Source: Veillonella ratti (GTDB taxonomy: Bacteria; Bacillota; Negativicutes; Veillonellales; Veillonellaceae). From it: DNA of 64,000 nucleotides. Below, in pieces: positions 8,523-18,071 of this stretch. The translations under genes and the position numbers were made by a program. The notes under the pieces are model-generated. The model was not told the DNA's origin and did no database searches. It saw nothing but the letters and a program-made list of their open reading frames with translations. The stretch is from contig NZ_RQUX01000004.1 of the NCBI RefSeq assembly GCF_003992115.1, positions 78,195-142,194 on the forward strand, given 5' to 3'. The stretch's first letter is position 1, and every line of letters starts with the position of its first letter.

Positions 8523-9904
8523 TTTTTGCGATCCAAATAACTTCTGGCAATAATATGGGCAATGGCTACGCCGATGGCAATGCAAATTATTGTGAAGACC
8601 CCGGTAATCCCGCTGCGCAAGGCGAACAGCAGATTATCCGGTGTAAGGGAATTAATAGTCAGTAAGCCGAATAAGAAACGATACAAGAGTACGCCCGGAA
8701 TCAGTGGAATTACGGACGGAATAGATAAAATCAAAGGCGCCGTACGCAACAATTTATATGTTTTTAAGGCTAGTAAACCAATGATAGCCGATGCCACAAA
8801 ACTGGCGCCAACGATGGTAAAACCGAAATCAACTATGAGTATATTTCGTGTAATGACGCTGATGGTACCGCCTATAGCGATTACCCAAAGTAGCCGATAA
8901 GGTGTATTAAAAATAGTGGCAAAACTTACCGCACCTATTGCAGCGGCGATGGCCTGAATCGGTGTCACGACAACCGGTGTAATATTTAGGTGGGTAAAGG
9001 TAGAGACATGGTCGAAATATAGAGCCATGGCAATCCCGACGGACATGCTGCTAACGATTAAAAGCGTATGCATGGCCCTGGTCATGCCGGATACAATATG
9101 GTTATTAATCATATCGTCTACAGCGTTAATCAGAGGAACTCCGGGAATCAGAAAGAGGGTACAACTGACCATAGCATACACGATGCTGCCTGAGTCAAAG
9201 GTTGTATTAATCAGATTGGCTGTAAAAGTGGCGGCAAAGGAGGCCGCTACGATGCCAAAATAAAAGTTGATTTGATAGTGATGACAAATGTAGCGGGTTA
9301 TAAAACCGATGACCGCACAGATGACGGTTACTAAAGCGGCTAACCAAGTGGCACCGAATAAAATGCTGAAAGCGCCGCACGCAAGACCCGCTGCCACACC
9401 GAGTAGGGGCGTCGGATATTTAGGCGGTGCGGCCTTAATCGTTTTCAAATGATCTTCGAACTCATCGAGACTGTAATTATTTTCAATGGCCTTCCAGGTT
9501 AATTTAGAAAGTGTTGAAAGTATGGTCATATTCACGCCGTGTAACGGTGTTTTGCGAAAAACCGTATAAGAGTGTTTTTCGTCATTAATATTCAACATTA
9601 AGGTCATATAGGTTATGTGAATATGAACAAATTGAGGTGGAATGCCCATGTAAGAGGCGGCGCGCATCATATCACGTTGAATGTGATTGGTGTTAGCGCC
9701 GTTTTGCATGAGCAACTGGCCGTAGTCTAGGAGGAGTTCCATTTTGCGGTGAATGGCCACAAAAGGTTCGCACATAATTTGGAACTCCGAAGGACCCCGG
9801 GAGCAGTGTTTATCATGTTTTATTTGATGTTGATGACTGCGCGACCGTGTAGTTCCGTGAGAGCGTGAGCCGTGAGTCGTATGAGGTGTTTTCTCTATGC
9901 TCAT
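8468..9904 (-). CDS. Threonine/serine exporter family protein (ThrE type)
   Basis: 478 residues. About 45 N-terminal residues are His/Arg/Ser-rich and hydrophilic. A soluble domain resembling the ThrE/YjjP N-terminal half follows (LLLDYGQLLMQNGANTNHIQRDMM), then about ten hydrophobic helices from residue 170 to 460. Both halves of the exporter (the YjjP-like and YjjB-like parts) are fused, as in ThrE of actinobacteria and many Firmicutes. The family exports small amino acids, chiefly threonine and serine; the substrate here is inferred. AAAGGA lies eight bases before the ATG. It is monocistronic and opposite in direction to its neighbours. Confidence 0.85.
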   Translation of the reverse strand: MSIEKTPHTTHGSRSHGTTRSRSHQHQIKHDKHCSRGPSEFQIMCEPFVAIHRKMELLLDYGQLLMQNGANTNHIQRDMMRAASYMGIPPQFVHIHITYMTLMLNINDEKHSYTVFRKTPLHGVNMTILSTLSKLTWKAIENNYSLDEFEDHLKTIKAAPPKYPTPLLGVAAGLACGAFSILFGATWLAALVTVICAVIGFITRYICHHYQINFYFGIVAASFAATFTANLINTTFDSGSIVYAMVSCTLFLIPGVPLINAVDDMINNHIVSGMTRAMHTLLIVSSMSVGIAMALYFDHVSTFTHLNITPVVVTPIQAIAAAIGAVSFATIFNTPYRLLWVIAIGGTISVITRNILIVDFGFTIVGASFVASAIIGLLALKTYKLLRTAPLILSIPSVIPLIPGVLLYRFLFGLLTINSLTPDNLLFALRSGITGVFTIICIAIGVAIAHIIARSYLDRKKEISLHKALRERQKSLSE

Positions 9905-10092
9905 AGAATTAATCCTTTCTATTAGTAAGCATGTAAGGGGCTTAATTTAATCCTTTTATCTGTCTATGTATAGTATAGCAGATGCAAGCATTATTTTTGA
10001 CTGATATAGATAATTATCATAAATGATGAAAAAAGATTGCAATCGTATGAAGTAAAGGAATACTGAAAATTATAGTCTTTTTATTTTAGGAG

Positions 10093-10122
10093 TTGGCGCA
10101 TCGAAAAGAGTCGGTGCGCCGA
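10093..10122. repeat. Hairpin in the thrE-mraZ intergenic region
   Basis: GGCGCA and TGCGCC arms, extended by further partial pairing, around a loop of about 14 bases. It sits in the 638-base gap between the divergent ThrE-like gene and mraZ. The part nearer the exporter (9905-10080) is AT-rich, with a GATAATTATC palindrome at 10009-10018 and no other clear signal. Confidence 0.4.
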
Positions 10123-10160
10123 ATACGGGGATTTTAGAGGATCAGATAGTGGTCCCTGCT

Positions 10161-10231
10161 GTATCCCAAAAAGTGGAGGCTGCCGTATCCCAAAAAGTGG
10201 GGGCTCCTGGAATCCCAAAAGTGGGGGATTT
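10161..10231 (+). repeat. Three tandem 24-bp repeats upstream of mraZ
   Basis: Three head-to-tail copies at 10161, 10185 and 10209, each with TCCC, then A-rich, then AGTGGRGG. Each can fold as a CCCA/TGGG mini-hairpin. The GTGG cores stand at 10173, 10197 and 10221, exactly 24 bases apart. Further AGTGG words occur at 10273 and 10313. The core resembles the GTGG units of the MraZ-type box next to the mraZ promoter. Confidence 0.6.
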
Positions 10232-10461
10232 TTAGCAAGTGCTGAAAGTTTTGAAAATAATCGGTGTCAAAAAGTGGTGTTTGTTAATGATTTTTTACTT
10301 GTGGTGGTGTGAAGTGGAGGGGCTCAAAAATTAAATCCTTATTTCTTCGCACATATTAACTAAAATTGGGAACAAAAAATCGTTATAGTGGCGCCAATTT
10401 ACGATTAAATGTTTGACTAAAAGATTTTTTTGCTAAATTTCGCTAAAATTTGCAGATTTTA

Positions 10462-10511
10462 TTGTTATTAAGTGGGGGAATGTGGTAGAATTTACCATAT
10501 AGTGGTAGATA
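10462..10511 (+). promoter_or_regulatory. mraZ promoter with MraZ-box-like repeats
   Basis: A -35 TTGTTA (10462-10467), an 18-base spacer and a -10 TAGAAT (10486-10491). GTGG units start at 10472, 10482 and 10502, so they are 10 and 20 bases apart, on one face of the helix and across the promoter. MraZ proteins are known to repress their own operon by binding TGGG-type direct repeats with 10-bp phasing. This is therefore the likely autorepression site of the whole dcw cluster. Confidence 0.65.
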
Positions 10512-10542
10512 TGATAGGGAAAGTGTAAAAGGAGGTGAGACA

Positions 10543-10977
10543 ATGATGTTCATGGGTGAATATTCACATACCATTGATACGAAGGGACGCTTGATTATTC
10601 CCGCAAAATTGCGCGAACAATTAGGCGAAACCTGTATTATGTCCAAGAGCTACGATAATTGTCTCGCCATTTATACGACCGAAGTATTTACCGCCAAGGC
10701 CATGCAGATGATGAAGCAACCAAACAACAAAGCCGGTGTTCGTGGGCTTAAACGTCAACTTTTTGCCAATGCCACCGAGTTGGAATTCGATCGTCAAGGT
10801 CGTATTTTGGTACCGGCTACACTGCGTGAATTCGCCAAACTTCAAAAAGAAGTAATGGTACTCGGTATCGGGGATCACGTAGAAATATGGAACCGTGAAC
10901 ATTGGTTGGCCTACCAGGAAGACATGGATGATAATATGGAACAATTATCAGAAAACATGGAAGACTTCTTCTTGTAA
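10543..10977 (+). CDS. mraZ: Transcriptional regulator MraZ
   Basis: 144 residues (143 if the second ATG at 10546 is used, which gives the usual MFMGEY start). It has two SpoVT/AbrB-like swapped-hairpin domains at about 5-50 and 78-122. The first contains HTIDTKGRLIIPAKLRE, the second ELEFDRQGRILVPATLRE, the paired family signature. It forms ring oligomers, binds the repeats in its own promoter, and is the first gene of the dcw cluster. GGAGGTG lies at good distance from both ATGs. rsmH follows after 154 bases without a clear terminator. Confidence 0.96.
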   Translation: MMFMGEYSHTIDTKGRLIIPAKLREQLGETCIMSKSYDNCLAIYTTEVFTAKAMQMMKQPNNKAGVRGLKRQLFANATELEFDRQGRILVPATLREFAKLQKEVMVLGIGDHVEIWNREHWLAYQEDMDDNMEQLSENMEDFFL

Positions 10978-11131
10978 TTTAAGCTGCAATTTAAGATTGA
11001 ATATTGAAGCTGTATGGTAAAAATGGAATTATTTTGGTTATTTGTTACGAAGTAATGCAATACTATAGCGATATAGTGAATGTTTGATTAAGGGTGAAGA
11101 CATAATTTAGAAGTCGGAAAGGAGCGGCCCC

Positions 11132-12064
11132 ATGGAATTTCATCATGTAAGCGTATTGCTTAACGAAACAGTAAACGCTGTATTAACAAATCCCCATGGG
11201 ATTTACGTTGATTGCACGTTAGGCGGAGCCGGTCATGCTCATGCGCTAGGCGAGCAATTGGCCGCTGACGGCTTACTCATCGGACTCGATCAAGATGAAG
11301 TAGCGTTGGCGACCGCGACGGAACGACTGGCTGATTTAAAATGCCGAGTTATGACGATTCCCACTAATTTTAAAGATTTGAAAACGGCTCTTACGAGTCG
11401 CGGCATTACGGAGGTAGACGGATTTATCTTTGATTTAGGCGTTTCAAGCTATCAGCTGGATACAGCCGAACGAGGTTTCTCCTATATGCAGGACGGTCCT
11501 TTGGACATGCGCATGGATAGGCAGGGGAACTTAACGGCTGCGGATATAGTCAACGGCTACAGTGAAGCTGACTTGGTGCGAATCATTCAAGATTATGGGG
11601 AAGAACGATGGGCGAAACGAATTGCACAATTCATAGTAGCGGCTCGTTCTGAGAAACCGATTACTACCACCGGTGAATTAACCAAGATTATCAAACAGGC
11701 CATTCCCGCCGGAGCACGCCGCGAAGGTCCGCATCCGGCTAAACGAACATTTCAGGCGATTCGCATTGAAGTGAATCAGGAGTTGGCTATTTTAAAAGAC
11801 AGTTTTAAAGATGCAGTGGATTTATTAAAACCGGGCGGTCGTATCGGCGTTATTACATTCCACTCATTAGAAGATAGAATTACGAAGCAGACCTTTAAGG
11901 AATTGAGCACCGGTTGTATTTGTCCGCCGGAACTGCCGGTCTGTGTTTGCCATCATGTGGCCGTCGTAAAAGCAAGAAATAAGGCGATTGAGCCCGGCAA
12001 TGAGGAAGTAACAGCGAATCCGCGAGCACGGAGCGCCAAGTTACGCGTAGCCGAGAAGGTATAG
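11132..12064 (+). CDS. rsmH: 16S rRNA (cytosine1402-N4)-methyltransferase
   Basis: 310 residues, the usual RsmH length. It methylates C1402 in the decoding centre of 16S rRNA using SAM. The N-terminal FHHVSVLLNETV is typical; YVDCTLGGAGHA (about 27-38) is SAM motif I. DLGVSSYQLD, GFSYMQDGPLDMRM and the C-terminal FHSLEDRITKQTF, RSAKLRVAEK are all present. AAGGAG precedes the ATG. It is the second gene of the dcw cluster, its usual place, and is followed by ftsL after 19 bases. Confidence 0.97.
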   Translation: MEFHHVSVLLNETVNAVLTNPHGIYVDCTLGGAGHAHALGEQLAADGLLIGLDQDEVALATATERLADLKCRVMTIPTNFKDLKTALTSRGITEVDGFIFDLGVSSYQLDTAERGFSYMQDGPLDMRMDRQGNLTAADIVNGYSEADLVRIIQDYGEERWAKRIAQFIVAARSEKPITTTGELTKIIKQAIPAGARREGPHPAKRTFQAIRIEVNQELAILKDSFKDAVDLLKPGGRIGVITFHSLEDRITKQTFKELSTGCICPPELPVCVCHHVAVVKARNKAIEPGNEEVTANPRARSAKLRVAEKV

Positions 12065-12083
12065 ATAACGGGGGGTTGATTAT

Positions 12084-12500
12084 ATGTTAGCGAGAAAGAC
12101 AGTCGGTGTACGTGTTGCACAACCGACGGCGAGACCATATATACCAACTAAAACACGTCGAGCGAAGCAGGTTGGTGTATTTAGTAACGCGTCGCCGGAA
12201 TTGAAACAGATTTTAGTGTTATTAGCCATGGTTGGCGTTGTAGGGGCTACCGTTTTGGGAGGCCGTGTGGTGAAAGCCGGTGCCGGTTATGAATTGGTAA
12301 GCATGCAACAACAAGTTGTTCAATTGACCAGAGATAATGAAGAGTTGAGTCTGGAAGTGGCGGAATTGAAGTCCCCTACACGGATTCAACAGATTGCGCA
12401 AGATAAATTGGGAATGGTTTTGCCCGATGCTTTTGTGTACAACAGCAAAGGTACTACTGTAGAACGTGATGTGAAAGTAACAGCACGCATCAGGGACTAA
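12084..12500 (+). CDS. ftsL: Cell division protein FtsL
   Basis: 138 residues. About 40 basic, proline-containing cytoplasmic residues are followed by a single membrane helix (about 42-60), then a leucine-zipper-like coiled coil (about 68-98) and the end motif IQQIAQDKLGMVLP. This matches the FtsL layout: a bitopic divisome protein that pairs with DivIC/FtsB and FtsQ. Sequence conservation in this family is low, so the call rests on architecture, the KLGM motif and position after rsmH. The next gene would normally be ftsI; here it is murE. Confidence 0.85.
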   Translation: MLARKTVGVRVAQPTARPYIPTKTRRAKQVGVFSNASPELKQILVLLAMVGVVGATVLGGRVVKAGAGYELVSMQQQVVQLTRDNEELSLEVAELKSPTRIQQIAQDKLGMVLPDAFVYNSKGTTVERDVKVTARIRD

Positions 12501-12513
12501 ACTACGGTATGAG

Positions 12514-12545
12514 GCAGCTCCGGAAGTGAGCTGCTTTCCTTGTTT
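12514..12545 (+). terminator. Weak hairpin between ftsL and murE
   Basis: A 7-bp stem (GCAGCTC/GAGCTGC) with a 7-base loop, followed by a broken T-rich tract. It may be an attenuator; it occupies the place where ftsI lies in most clusters. Confidence 0.4.
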
Positions 12546-12562
12546 GAGATGGAGGAAATATT

Positions 12563-14047
12563 GTGAAAACAGTACAAGAATTAATAAATGTGATAAGCGG
12601 CGTAAGCGTCAAAGGAGCTACCGATACCGTTATCAGCCATATTACGGCGGATTCACGAGAAGTAAAACAAGGCAGCTTATTTATCTGTCTAACCGGTGCT
12701 CATGTAAATGGTCATGATTATGTACAAAAGGCCGTTGAAGCCGGGGCGGTAGCTATATTGGCGTCAGAACCGATTAATGTGCCGGCTGCGGTAAGTGTAC
12801 TGACTGTTGACGATACACGAATCGCTATGCAGCAATGTGTACCGTTTTTTTATGACTATCCCGGTTGTAAAATGCGTATGATTGGGGTAACCGGTACAAA
12901 CGGTAAAACTACAACGACCCATATTATCGGCCATATCTTGCGGGCTCAGGGGTATAAAGTGGGGATAATCGGTACGGTTCACGTAGTTATTGGGGATAAA
13001 ACCTATCCGATTCACAATACGACACCGGATGTGGTTGACTTGCAACACATTTTAAGCCAAATGGTGGCTGAAGGGGTAACCCATTGTATTATGGAAGTAT
13101 CATCGCACGCTTTGGCGCTCAACCGAGTAGCCGGCGTGGAATATGATACAGCTGTTTTCACAAATTTGACACAAGACCATCTCGATTTCCATAAAACCTT
13201 TGAAAATTACCTGGCGGCCAAATGTAAATTATTTGAACAGGTAAGTGCGCCAAATCAACATAAGCAAAATAAAGGAGCTGTCATTAATATCGACGATCCT
13301 TACGGTGAACGTGTTATGGCAAAGAACTCCGCGCCGCTCATTACTTACGGCACTAAAGGGAAAGGGACGTTGGAAGGTGAAAACCTTACCATAACGGCTA
13401 AGACGTCCGCCTATGATATTGTGTATGAAGGTAAAGAATATCCGATTCACATGCGTATTACCGGTCTTTTCAATGTGTATAATACTTTGGCAGCTATTGG
13501 TGCTTGTCTCTTTGAAGGCGTGAAGATGGAAGCCATTATTGAAGCATTGAGCGATTTCACGGCCGTACCGGGACGTTTTGAGTTGGTAGAAGAAGGTCAG
13601 CCGTTCGCCGTTGTTGTGGATTATGCGCATACACCGGACGGATTGGAAAACATCCTGCAAACTGCTCAAAAAATTGTGGAGCGTCACATTATCGTAGTAT
13701 TTGGTTGCGGTGGTGACCGTGATGCCACGAAGCGTCCGATTATGGGCCGCATTGCTGCGCAGTATGGTGATGAAATTTTCGTAACTTCCGATAATCCGCG
13801 CACGGAAGACCCTGAAAAAATAGTGGCTCAAGTGGCAGAGGGCGTAAAAGAAGGTTTGCGGGAAGGTTCGGTATATTCCGTTATTACGGATCGCTGCAGC
13901 GCCATTCATGCCGCTATCAAAGATGCCAAAGCAGGTGATGTGGTAATCATCGCCGGCAAGGGCCATGAAGATTATCAGATTTTAAAAGATAAAACGATTC
14001 ATTTTGACGATCGGGAAGTAGCCCGCGAAGCATTAAAGGAGAGATAA
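12563..14047 (+). CDS. murE: UDP-MurNAc-tripeptide synthetase (meso-DAP adding)
   Basis: 494 residues. It adds the third amino acid to UDP-MurNAc-L-Ala-D-Glu in the cytoplasm. The Mur-ligase ATP loop GVTGTNGKTTT lies at about 111-121. The substrate-specificity motif DNPR at about residue 410 (TSDNPRTEDP) marks meso-diaminopimelate rather than lysine enzymes. The carbamylated-lysine region and C-terminal GKGHEDYQ are present. It starts with GTG preceded by GGAGGAAA. murF begins 2 bases after the stop, so translation is tightly coupled. Confidence 0.96.
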   Translation: MKTVQELINVISGVSVKGATDTVISHITADSREVKQGSLFICLTGAHVNGHDYVQKAVEAGAVAILASEPINVPAAVSVLTVDDTRIAMQQCVPFFYDYPGCKMRMIGVTGTNGKTTTTHIIGHILRAQGYKVGIIGTVHVVIGDKTYPIHNTTPDVVDLQHILSQMVAEGVTHCIMEVSSHALALNRVAGVEYDTAVFTNLTQDHLDFHKTFENYLAAKCKLFEQVSAPNQHKQNKGAVINIDDPYGERVMAKNSAPLITYGTKGKGTLEGENLTITAKTSAYDIVYEGKEYPIHMRITGLFNVYNTLAAIGACLFEGVKMEAIIEALSDFTAVPGRFELVEEGQPFAVVVDYAHTPDGLENILQTAQKIVERHIIVVFGCGGDRDATKRPIMGRIAAQYGDEIFVTSDNPRTEDPEKIVAQVAEGVKEGLREGSVYSVITDRCSAIHAAIKDAKAGDVVIIAGKGHEDYQILKDKTIHFDDREVAREALKER

Positions 14048-14049
14048 AA

Positions 14050-15426
14050 ATGGCAGAGTTTACGCTCCGGGAGGTGTTGACCGTAACAGGCGGTACCTAC
14101 AACGGGAAAGCAAGTGAAACAACAGTATTTACTAATGTATCCACCGATACACGTACCATTGAAGAAGGTTCGCTATTTGTTGCTTTGACGGGTGACACTT
14201 TTGACGGGCATGATTTTTTGCCGCAAGCCCGGGCTAACGGAGCGCTCGGTGCCTTGGTAAAACCGGGGCATACTGCCAAAGATCTTATCTGCATTGAAGT
14301 AGCTTCACCGCTATTGGCGTATCAGCAATTAGCTAATTATCATCGTCGTCGTTTTGATATTCCCGTAGTTGCTGTTACCGGCTCATCCGGTAAAACTACG
14401 ACGAAGGAAATGATTGCCGCTGTACTGGGCAGTAAGTTTAATGTTCTAAAAACAGAAAAGAACTTTAACAATGAAATCGGTTTGCCAAAAACATTGTTAC
14501 AACTTATCGCCGACCATGAAGCCTGTGTGGTGGAAATGGGGATGCGCGGGCTCGGTCAAATTGATGAATTGGCTCGCATCGCCGAACCGACGGTAGGCGT
14601 GATTACGAATGTAGGGAATAGTCATATTGAACTCTTAGGTTCCCGTGAAAACATAGCGAAAGCCAAGAGCGAATTGATTCAACATATTCCTGCCGACGGA
14701 ACAGCTATTTTAAATGAAGATGATGAATTTGTTCGTCAGATGGGAAATTTAACGAAAGGTAAAATCATCTATTACGGCATCAAAGAAAAAGCTACCATTT
14801 CAGGCTTTAAATTGCGCTATAAAAAAGACGGTATTAAATTTACTTGCCGCAGTTTTGACGAAGTATTTGATGTATTCTTGCCGATGATTGGGGAACATAA
14901 TGTATATGATGCGCTGGCCGCTATTGCGGTAGGCCGTTCCTTAGGTGTATCTTCACAGAAAATTGCTAAGGCCTTGGGCTCTTTTAAAGGTATGCCGATG
15001 CGCCAGGAAATTGTTTCCTTTGGTGACTTTGTTGTACTCAATGACGCCTATAATGCCAATCCTATGTCCATGGCGGAATCGATTAAAGCCTTGGGACAGC
15101 TCGACGGTAAACGAAAAATTGCCATGCTCGGTGATATGTTGGAGCTAGGTGAGTTTTCCGAAGAACATCATCGTGAAATCGGTCGTTTACTGGTGGCGGA
15201 AGGTTACGATCAAGTATATACTTTTGGTGAGGCCGCAAAATTTATTGCTCGTGAAGCGAAAGCGGCAGGCATTCGCGTGGCTAAAATTTGCGATAGCCAT
15301 TTAGATATGGTTAATGTATATTGCGATGTGCGTGCTAAAGGTGATGTTATTTTGGTTAAAGGCTCCCGTGGCCTTCGCATGGAACGGGTAGTCAATGAAT
15401 TTGAAGACCGTGAGGCACTTCAATAA
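14050..15426 (+). CDS. murF: UDP-MurNAc-tripeptide--D-Ala-D-Ala ligase
   Basis: 458 residues. It joins D-Ala-D-Ala to the UDP-MurNAc-tripeptide, completing the pentapeptide precursor. It has the Mur-ligase three-domain layout with ATP loop VTGSSGKTTTKEM at about 109-121. LKTEKNFNNEIGLP and VVEMGMRGLGQI are the family-specific segments; NDAYNANPMSM and MLGDMLELGE close the catalytic domains. It is the partner of murE (2-base gap) and ddl in the same cluster. No promoter is seen between murE and murF. Confidence 0.96.
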   Translation: MAEFTLREVLTVTGGTYNGKASETTVFTNVSTDTRTIEEGSLFVALTGDTFDGHDFLPQARANGALGALVKPGHTAKDLICIEVASPLLAYQQLANYHRRRFDIPVVAVTGSSGKTTTKEMIAAVLGSKFNVLKTEKNFNNEIGLPKTLLQLIADHEACVVEMGMRGLGQIDELARIAEPTVGVITNVGNSHIELLGSRENIAKAKSELIQHIPADGTAILNEDDEFVRQMGNLTKGKIIYYGIKEKATISGFKLRYKKDGIKFTCRSFDEVFDVFLPMIGEHNVYDALAAIAVGRSLGVSSQKIAKALGSFKGMPMRQEIVSFGDFVVLNDAYNANPMSMAESIKALGQLDGKRKIAMLGDMLELGEFSEEHHREIGRLLVAEGYDQVYTFGEAAKFIAREAKAAGIRVAKICDSHLDMVNVYCDVRAKGDVILVKGSRGLRMERVVNEFEDREALQ

Positions 15427-15461
15427 AAGTAAGAATTATTATAAGGAAGAACGTAAAGTAA

Positions 15462-15505
15462 GACCGTAAAGTGCCTTGGTAATGACCGTTAAGCACCTCA
15501 GTAAA
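15462..15505 (+). repeat. Two 22-bp direct repeats between murF and mraY
   Basis: Two adjacent diverged copies, each beginning GACCGT and ending GTAA, at 15462 and 15484. They lie in the 285-base gap between murF and mraY, the longest gap inside the cluster. No clear terminator or promoter is seen in that gap. Confidence 0.4.
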
Positions 15506-15711
15506 GACGTTTGTCCGGTTGTGGTAGTTTGTAGCCGAAGTTTTTCAAAAAAACGAGAATTATATTTGCATTACAGCCTTATATGTACTACCATAGATAG
15601 CGGCTTTGTTTTTCTATAAAGCTAAAGCAGATAACAACATCTGTAAAACCATGTAAAAATAGTGAGTTAATCGGCTTCATAAAGGCCGTAATGTAAGGAG
15701 CGATAGTTCGA

Positions 15712-16674
15712 ATGACCATGCAATTATTATTCGCGTTTATTACTTCCTTGGTAATAACGTTAATACTCGGAAAAATAGGAATACCGTTGTTACGGCAGTT
15801 ACATGCACAACAAAGCATACGTGAAGACGGGCCGCAAGCCCATTTAGCTAAGGCGGGCACCCCGACGATGGGTGGCATTTTCATGCTTTTGGCGATGGTG
15901 ATAACAGTTCTTGTATTCGCACCGTTTCAAATGGCTACGTGGGTATTGTTGTTTTTGACATTAGGTCATGGCCTGCTGGGCTTCTTAGATGATTTCATTA
16001 AGTCCGTGAAAAAACGTAATTTAGGTCTTACGGCTAAACAGAAATTATTGGGTCAGATTATTATGTCTGCCGTATTCTGCTATATTGCAACGGAAGTGAT
16101 GGTAATTCCTACCACCGTCTGGGTTCCGTTTGTAAATACTACCTTCGATTTAGGCATGATGTACTATGTATTGGTATTTATCATTATCGTGGGGACTACG
16201 AATGCCGTTAACTTGACTGACGGTCTTGACGGGTTGGCAGCCGGTACGTCGGCGGCTGCGGCTATTGCTTACACCGTTATCGGTATGTTGGCGTTACAGC
16301 CGAGTGTGTCCTTCTTCGGTATTGCACTTTGCGGTGCCGTACTGGGGTTCTTATATTTCAACTCTAATCCGGCTAAGGTATTCATGGGTGATACCGGTTC
16401 CTTGGCATTGGGCGGTGCCTTTGCGGGCATGGCTATTTTAACTAAAACGGAATTATTGCTCATCATTATCGGCGGTATTTTCGTAATGGAAGCATTGTCC
16501 GTTATTATTCAGGTGGTATCCTTTAAAACACGTGGTGTACGCGTTTTCAAAATGAGTCCGATTCATCATCATTTCGAATTGTCCGGTTGGAGTGAGCAAA
16601 AAGTGGTAAGCCGTTTCTGGCTTGGCAGTTGCTTGTTTGCCGTATGTGGTTTGTTAATTTATGTAATGCGATAG
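15712..16674 (+). CDS. mraY: Phospho-MurNAc-pentapeptide transferase
   Basis: 320 residues. It is an integral membrane enzyme that transfers phospho-MurNAc-pentapeptide to undecaprenyl phosphate, making lipid I. About ten hydrophobic helices are visible. The catalytic aspartates are in LGFLDDFIKS and NAVNLTDGLDGLA; the MGDTGSLALGG loop and the C-terminal MSPIHHHFELSG histidine motif are intact. AAGGAG precedes the start. It sits in its usual place between murF and murD; ftsW, which often follows murD, is missing further on. Confidence 0.97.
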   Translation: MTMQLLFAFITSLVITLILGKIGIPLLRQLHAQQSIREDGPQAHLAKAGTPTMGGIFMLLAMVITVLVFAPFQMATWVLLFLTLGHGLLGFLDDFIKSVKKRNLGLTAKQKLLGQIIMSAVFCYIATEVMVIPTTVWVPFVNTTFDLGMMYYVLVFIIIVGTTNAVNLTDGLDGLAAGTSAAAAIAYTVIGMLALQPSVSFFGIALCGAVLGFLYFNSNPAKVFMGDTGSLALGGAFAGMAILTKTELLLIIIGGIFVMEALSVIIQVVSFKTRGVRVFKMSPIHHHFELSGWSEQKVVSRFWLGSCLFAVCGLLIYVMR

Positions 16675-16686
16675 GTAGGCGTAATC

Positions 16687-18069
16687 ATGGAGTACAAGGG
16701 TAAACGAATTTTAGTGTTAGGCGCAGGTCGGAGCGGCATCGGTGCCGCTCATGTGTTGGGATTAATGGGGGCTGACGTTACTTTAAACGATTATAAAGAA
16801 ATTGCGTTTACATCGGCTGAAAAGGCACTATTGGAAGAGGCTCATGTAACCGTTATTACCGGCCGCCAGGATAATGATTTATTGGCGGCTATCGATCGTA
16901 TTGTAGTATCACCGGGGATTGCCCTTACCATTCCTATTTTAGTGGAAGCGGCTAAACGGGACATGGATATTGTAGGTGAAGTGGAAGTGGCCTACGACAT
17001 TTCCAAAGCACCTATTCTTGCCGTTACCGGCACCAATGGAAAAACTACGACCACCACTTTATTGGGCGAAGTTATGAAACAAACCGGTCGACCTGTAATG
17101 GTGGGCGGTAATATTGGCGATTCATTGAGTGAAGCCGCTTATGAAATTCCGGCTGACGGTTATTTGGTGGCGGAAGTTTCCAGCTACCAATTGGAAACGG
17201 TAAAAACATTTAAACCGTTGGGTGCCATCATGTTAAATATTACGCCGGATCACTTGCAGCGCCATAAAACCATGGAAGCCTATCAGGCTGCTAAAGAGAA
17301 TATTTTTAAGCAACAAACATCGAAGGAGCGAACTGTCCTCAATATGGACGATCCCTTAGTGGCGGGGATGGTACCGCGCGTACCGGGCAAAGTACTTTGC
17401 ATCAGTCAGGAACATGGTGTGACGGATGGAGCGTATTTTGCGGATAATCAGTTGTTTGCCGTTCGTAATAATGAAGCGGAAGCTGTTATCAGCACGGCGG
17501 ATATTCATTTGCCGGGTCGCCATAATATTGAAAATATTTTGGCAGTCATTGCTTTGGCGTATGATTTAGGTATTACCGCAGCACAACTGCATGATGTAAT
17601 CGCTAACTTTAAAGCTGTGGAACATCGTTTGGAACGGGTTACGGTTATTGATGGAGCTACTTATTTTAATGATTCGAAGGCAACCAATACAGATTCTGCC
17701 ATTAAAGCCTTAGAATCGTTTAAAGAACCCGTTGTTTTGTTGGCCGGTGGCTATGATAAGATGACGGATTTAACCGATTTTATGGCTATGGTTAAAACCC
17801 ATGCCAAAGCCTTGGTTCTCATGGGTGATGCGGCAGCGCGTTTTGAAGAAGCCGCTAAAGCGGCCGGCGTTGAAAACATTGTGCGCGTCCGTTCTATGGC
17901 CGAAGCGGTAGCTAAAGGTCATGAATTGGCGAAACCGGGTGATGTGGTTTTATTATCACCTGCATGTTCCAGTTTTGACTGGTATCATTGTTTTGAAGAA
18001 CGAGGCGATGATTTTAAAAATGAAGTACAGGCATTAGCTGATATGTTGGCTAATAAGAAGGGGTCTTAG
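16687..18069 (+). CDS. murD: UDP-MurNAc-L-alanine--D-glutamate ligase
   Basis: 460 residues. It adds D-glutamate to UDP-MurNAc-L-Ala. The N-terminal Rossmann loop is VLGAGRSGIGAA, the ATP loop AVTGTNGKTTTTTLLGE lies at about 115-131, and YFNDSKATNTDSAIKAL and LSPACSSFDWYHCFEERGDDF are the MurD-specific segments near the end. It starts 12 bases after mraY. murG begins 2 bases after its stop, so the usual ftsW between murD and murG is absent. Confidence 0.96.
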   Translation: MEYKGKRILVLGAGRSGIGAAHVLGLMGADVTLNDYKEIAFTSAEKALLEEAHVTVITGRQDNDLLAAIDRIVVSPGIALTIPILVEAAKRDMDIVGEVEVAYDISKAPILAVTGTNGKTTTTTLLGEVMKQTGRPVMVGGNIGDSLSEAAYEIPADGYLVAEVSSYQLETVKTFKPLGAIMLNITPDHLQRHKTMEAYQAAKENIFKQQTSKERTVLNMDDPLVAGMVPRVPGKVLCISQEHGVTDGAYFADNQLFAVRNNEAEAVISTADIHLPGRHNIENILAVIALAYDLGITAAQLHDVIANFKAVEHRLERVTVIDGATYFNDSKATNTDSAIKALESFKEPVVLLAGGYDKMTDLTDFMAMVKTHAKALVLMGDAAARFEEAAKAAGVENIVRVRSMAEAVAKGHELAKPGDVVLLSPACSSFDWYHCFEERGDDFKNEVQALADMLANKKGS

Positions 18070-18071
18070 TC

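Noticed and set aside
13229..13966. 245-codon open frame on the minus strand inside murE
   Set aside because: Lies fully antisense to a gene with intact Mur-ligase motifs; its composition (rich in His, Asn, Phe) is that of a shadow frame, and no ribosome binding site was seen.
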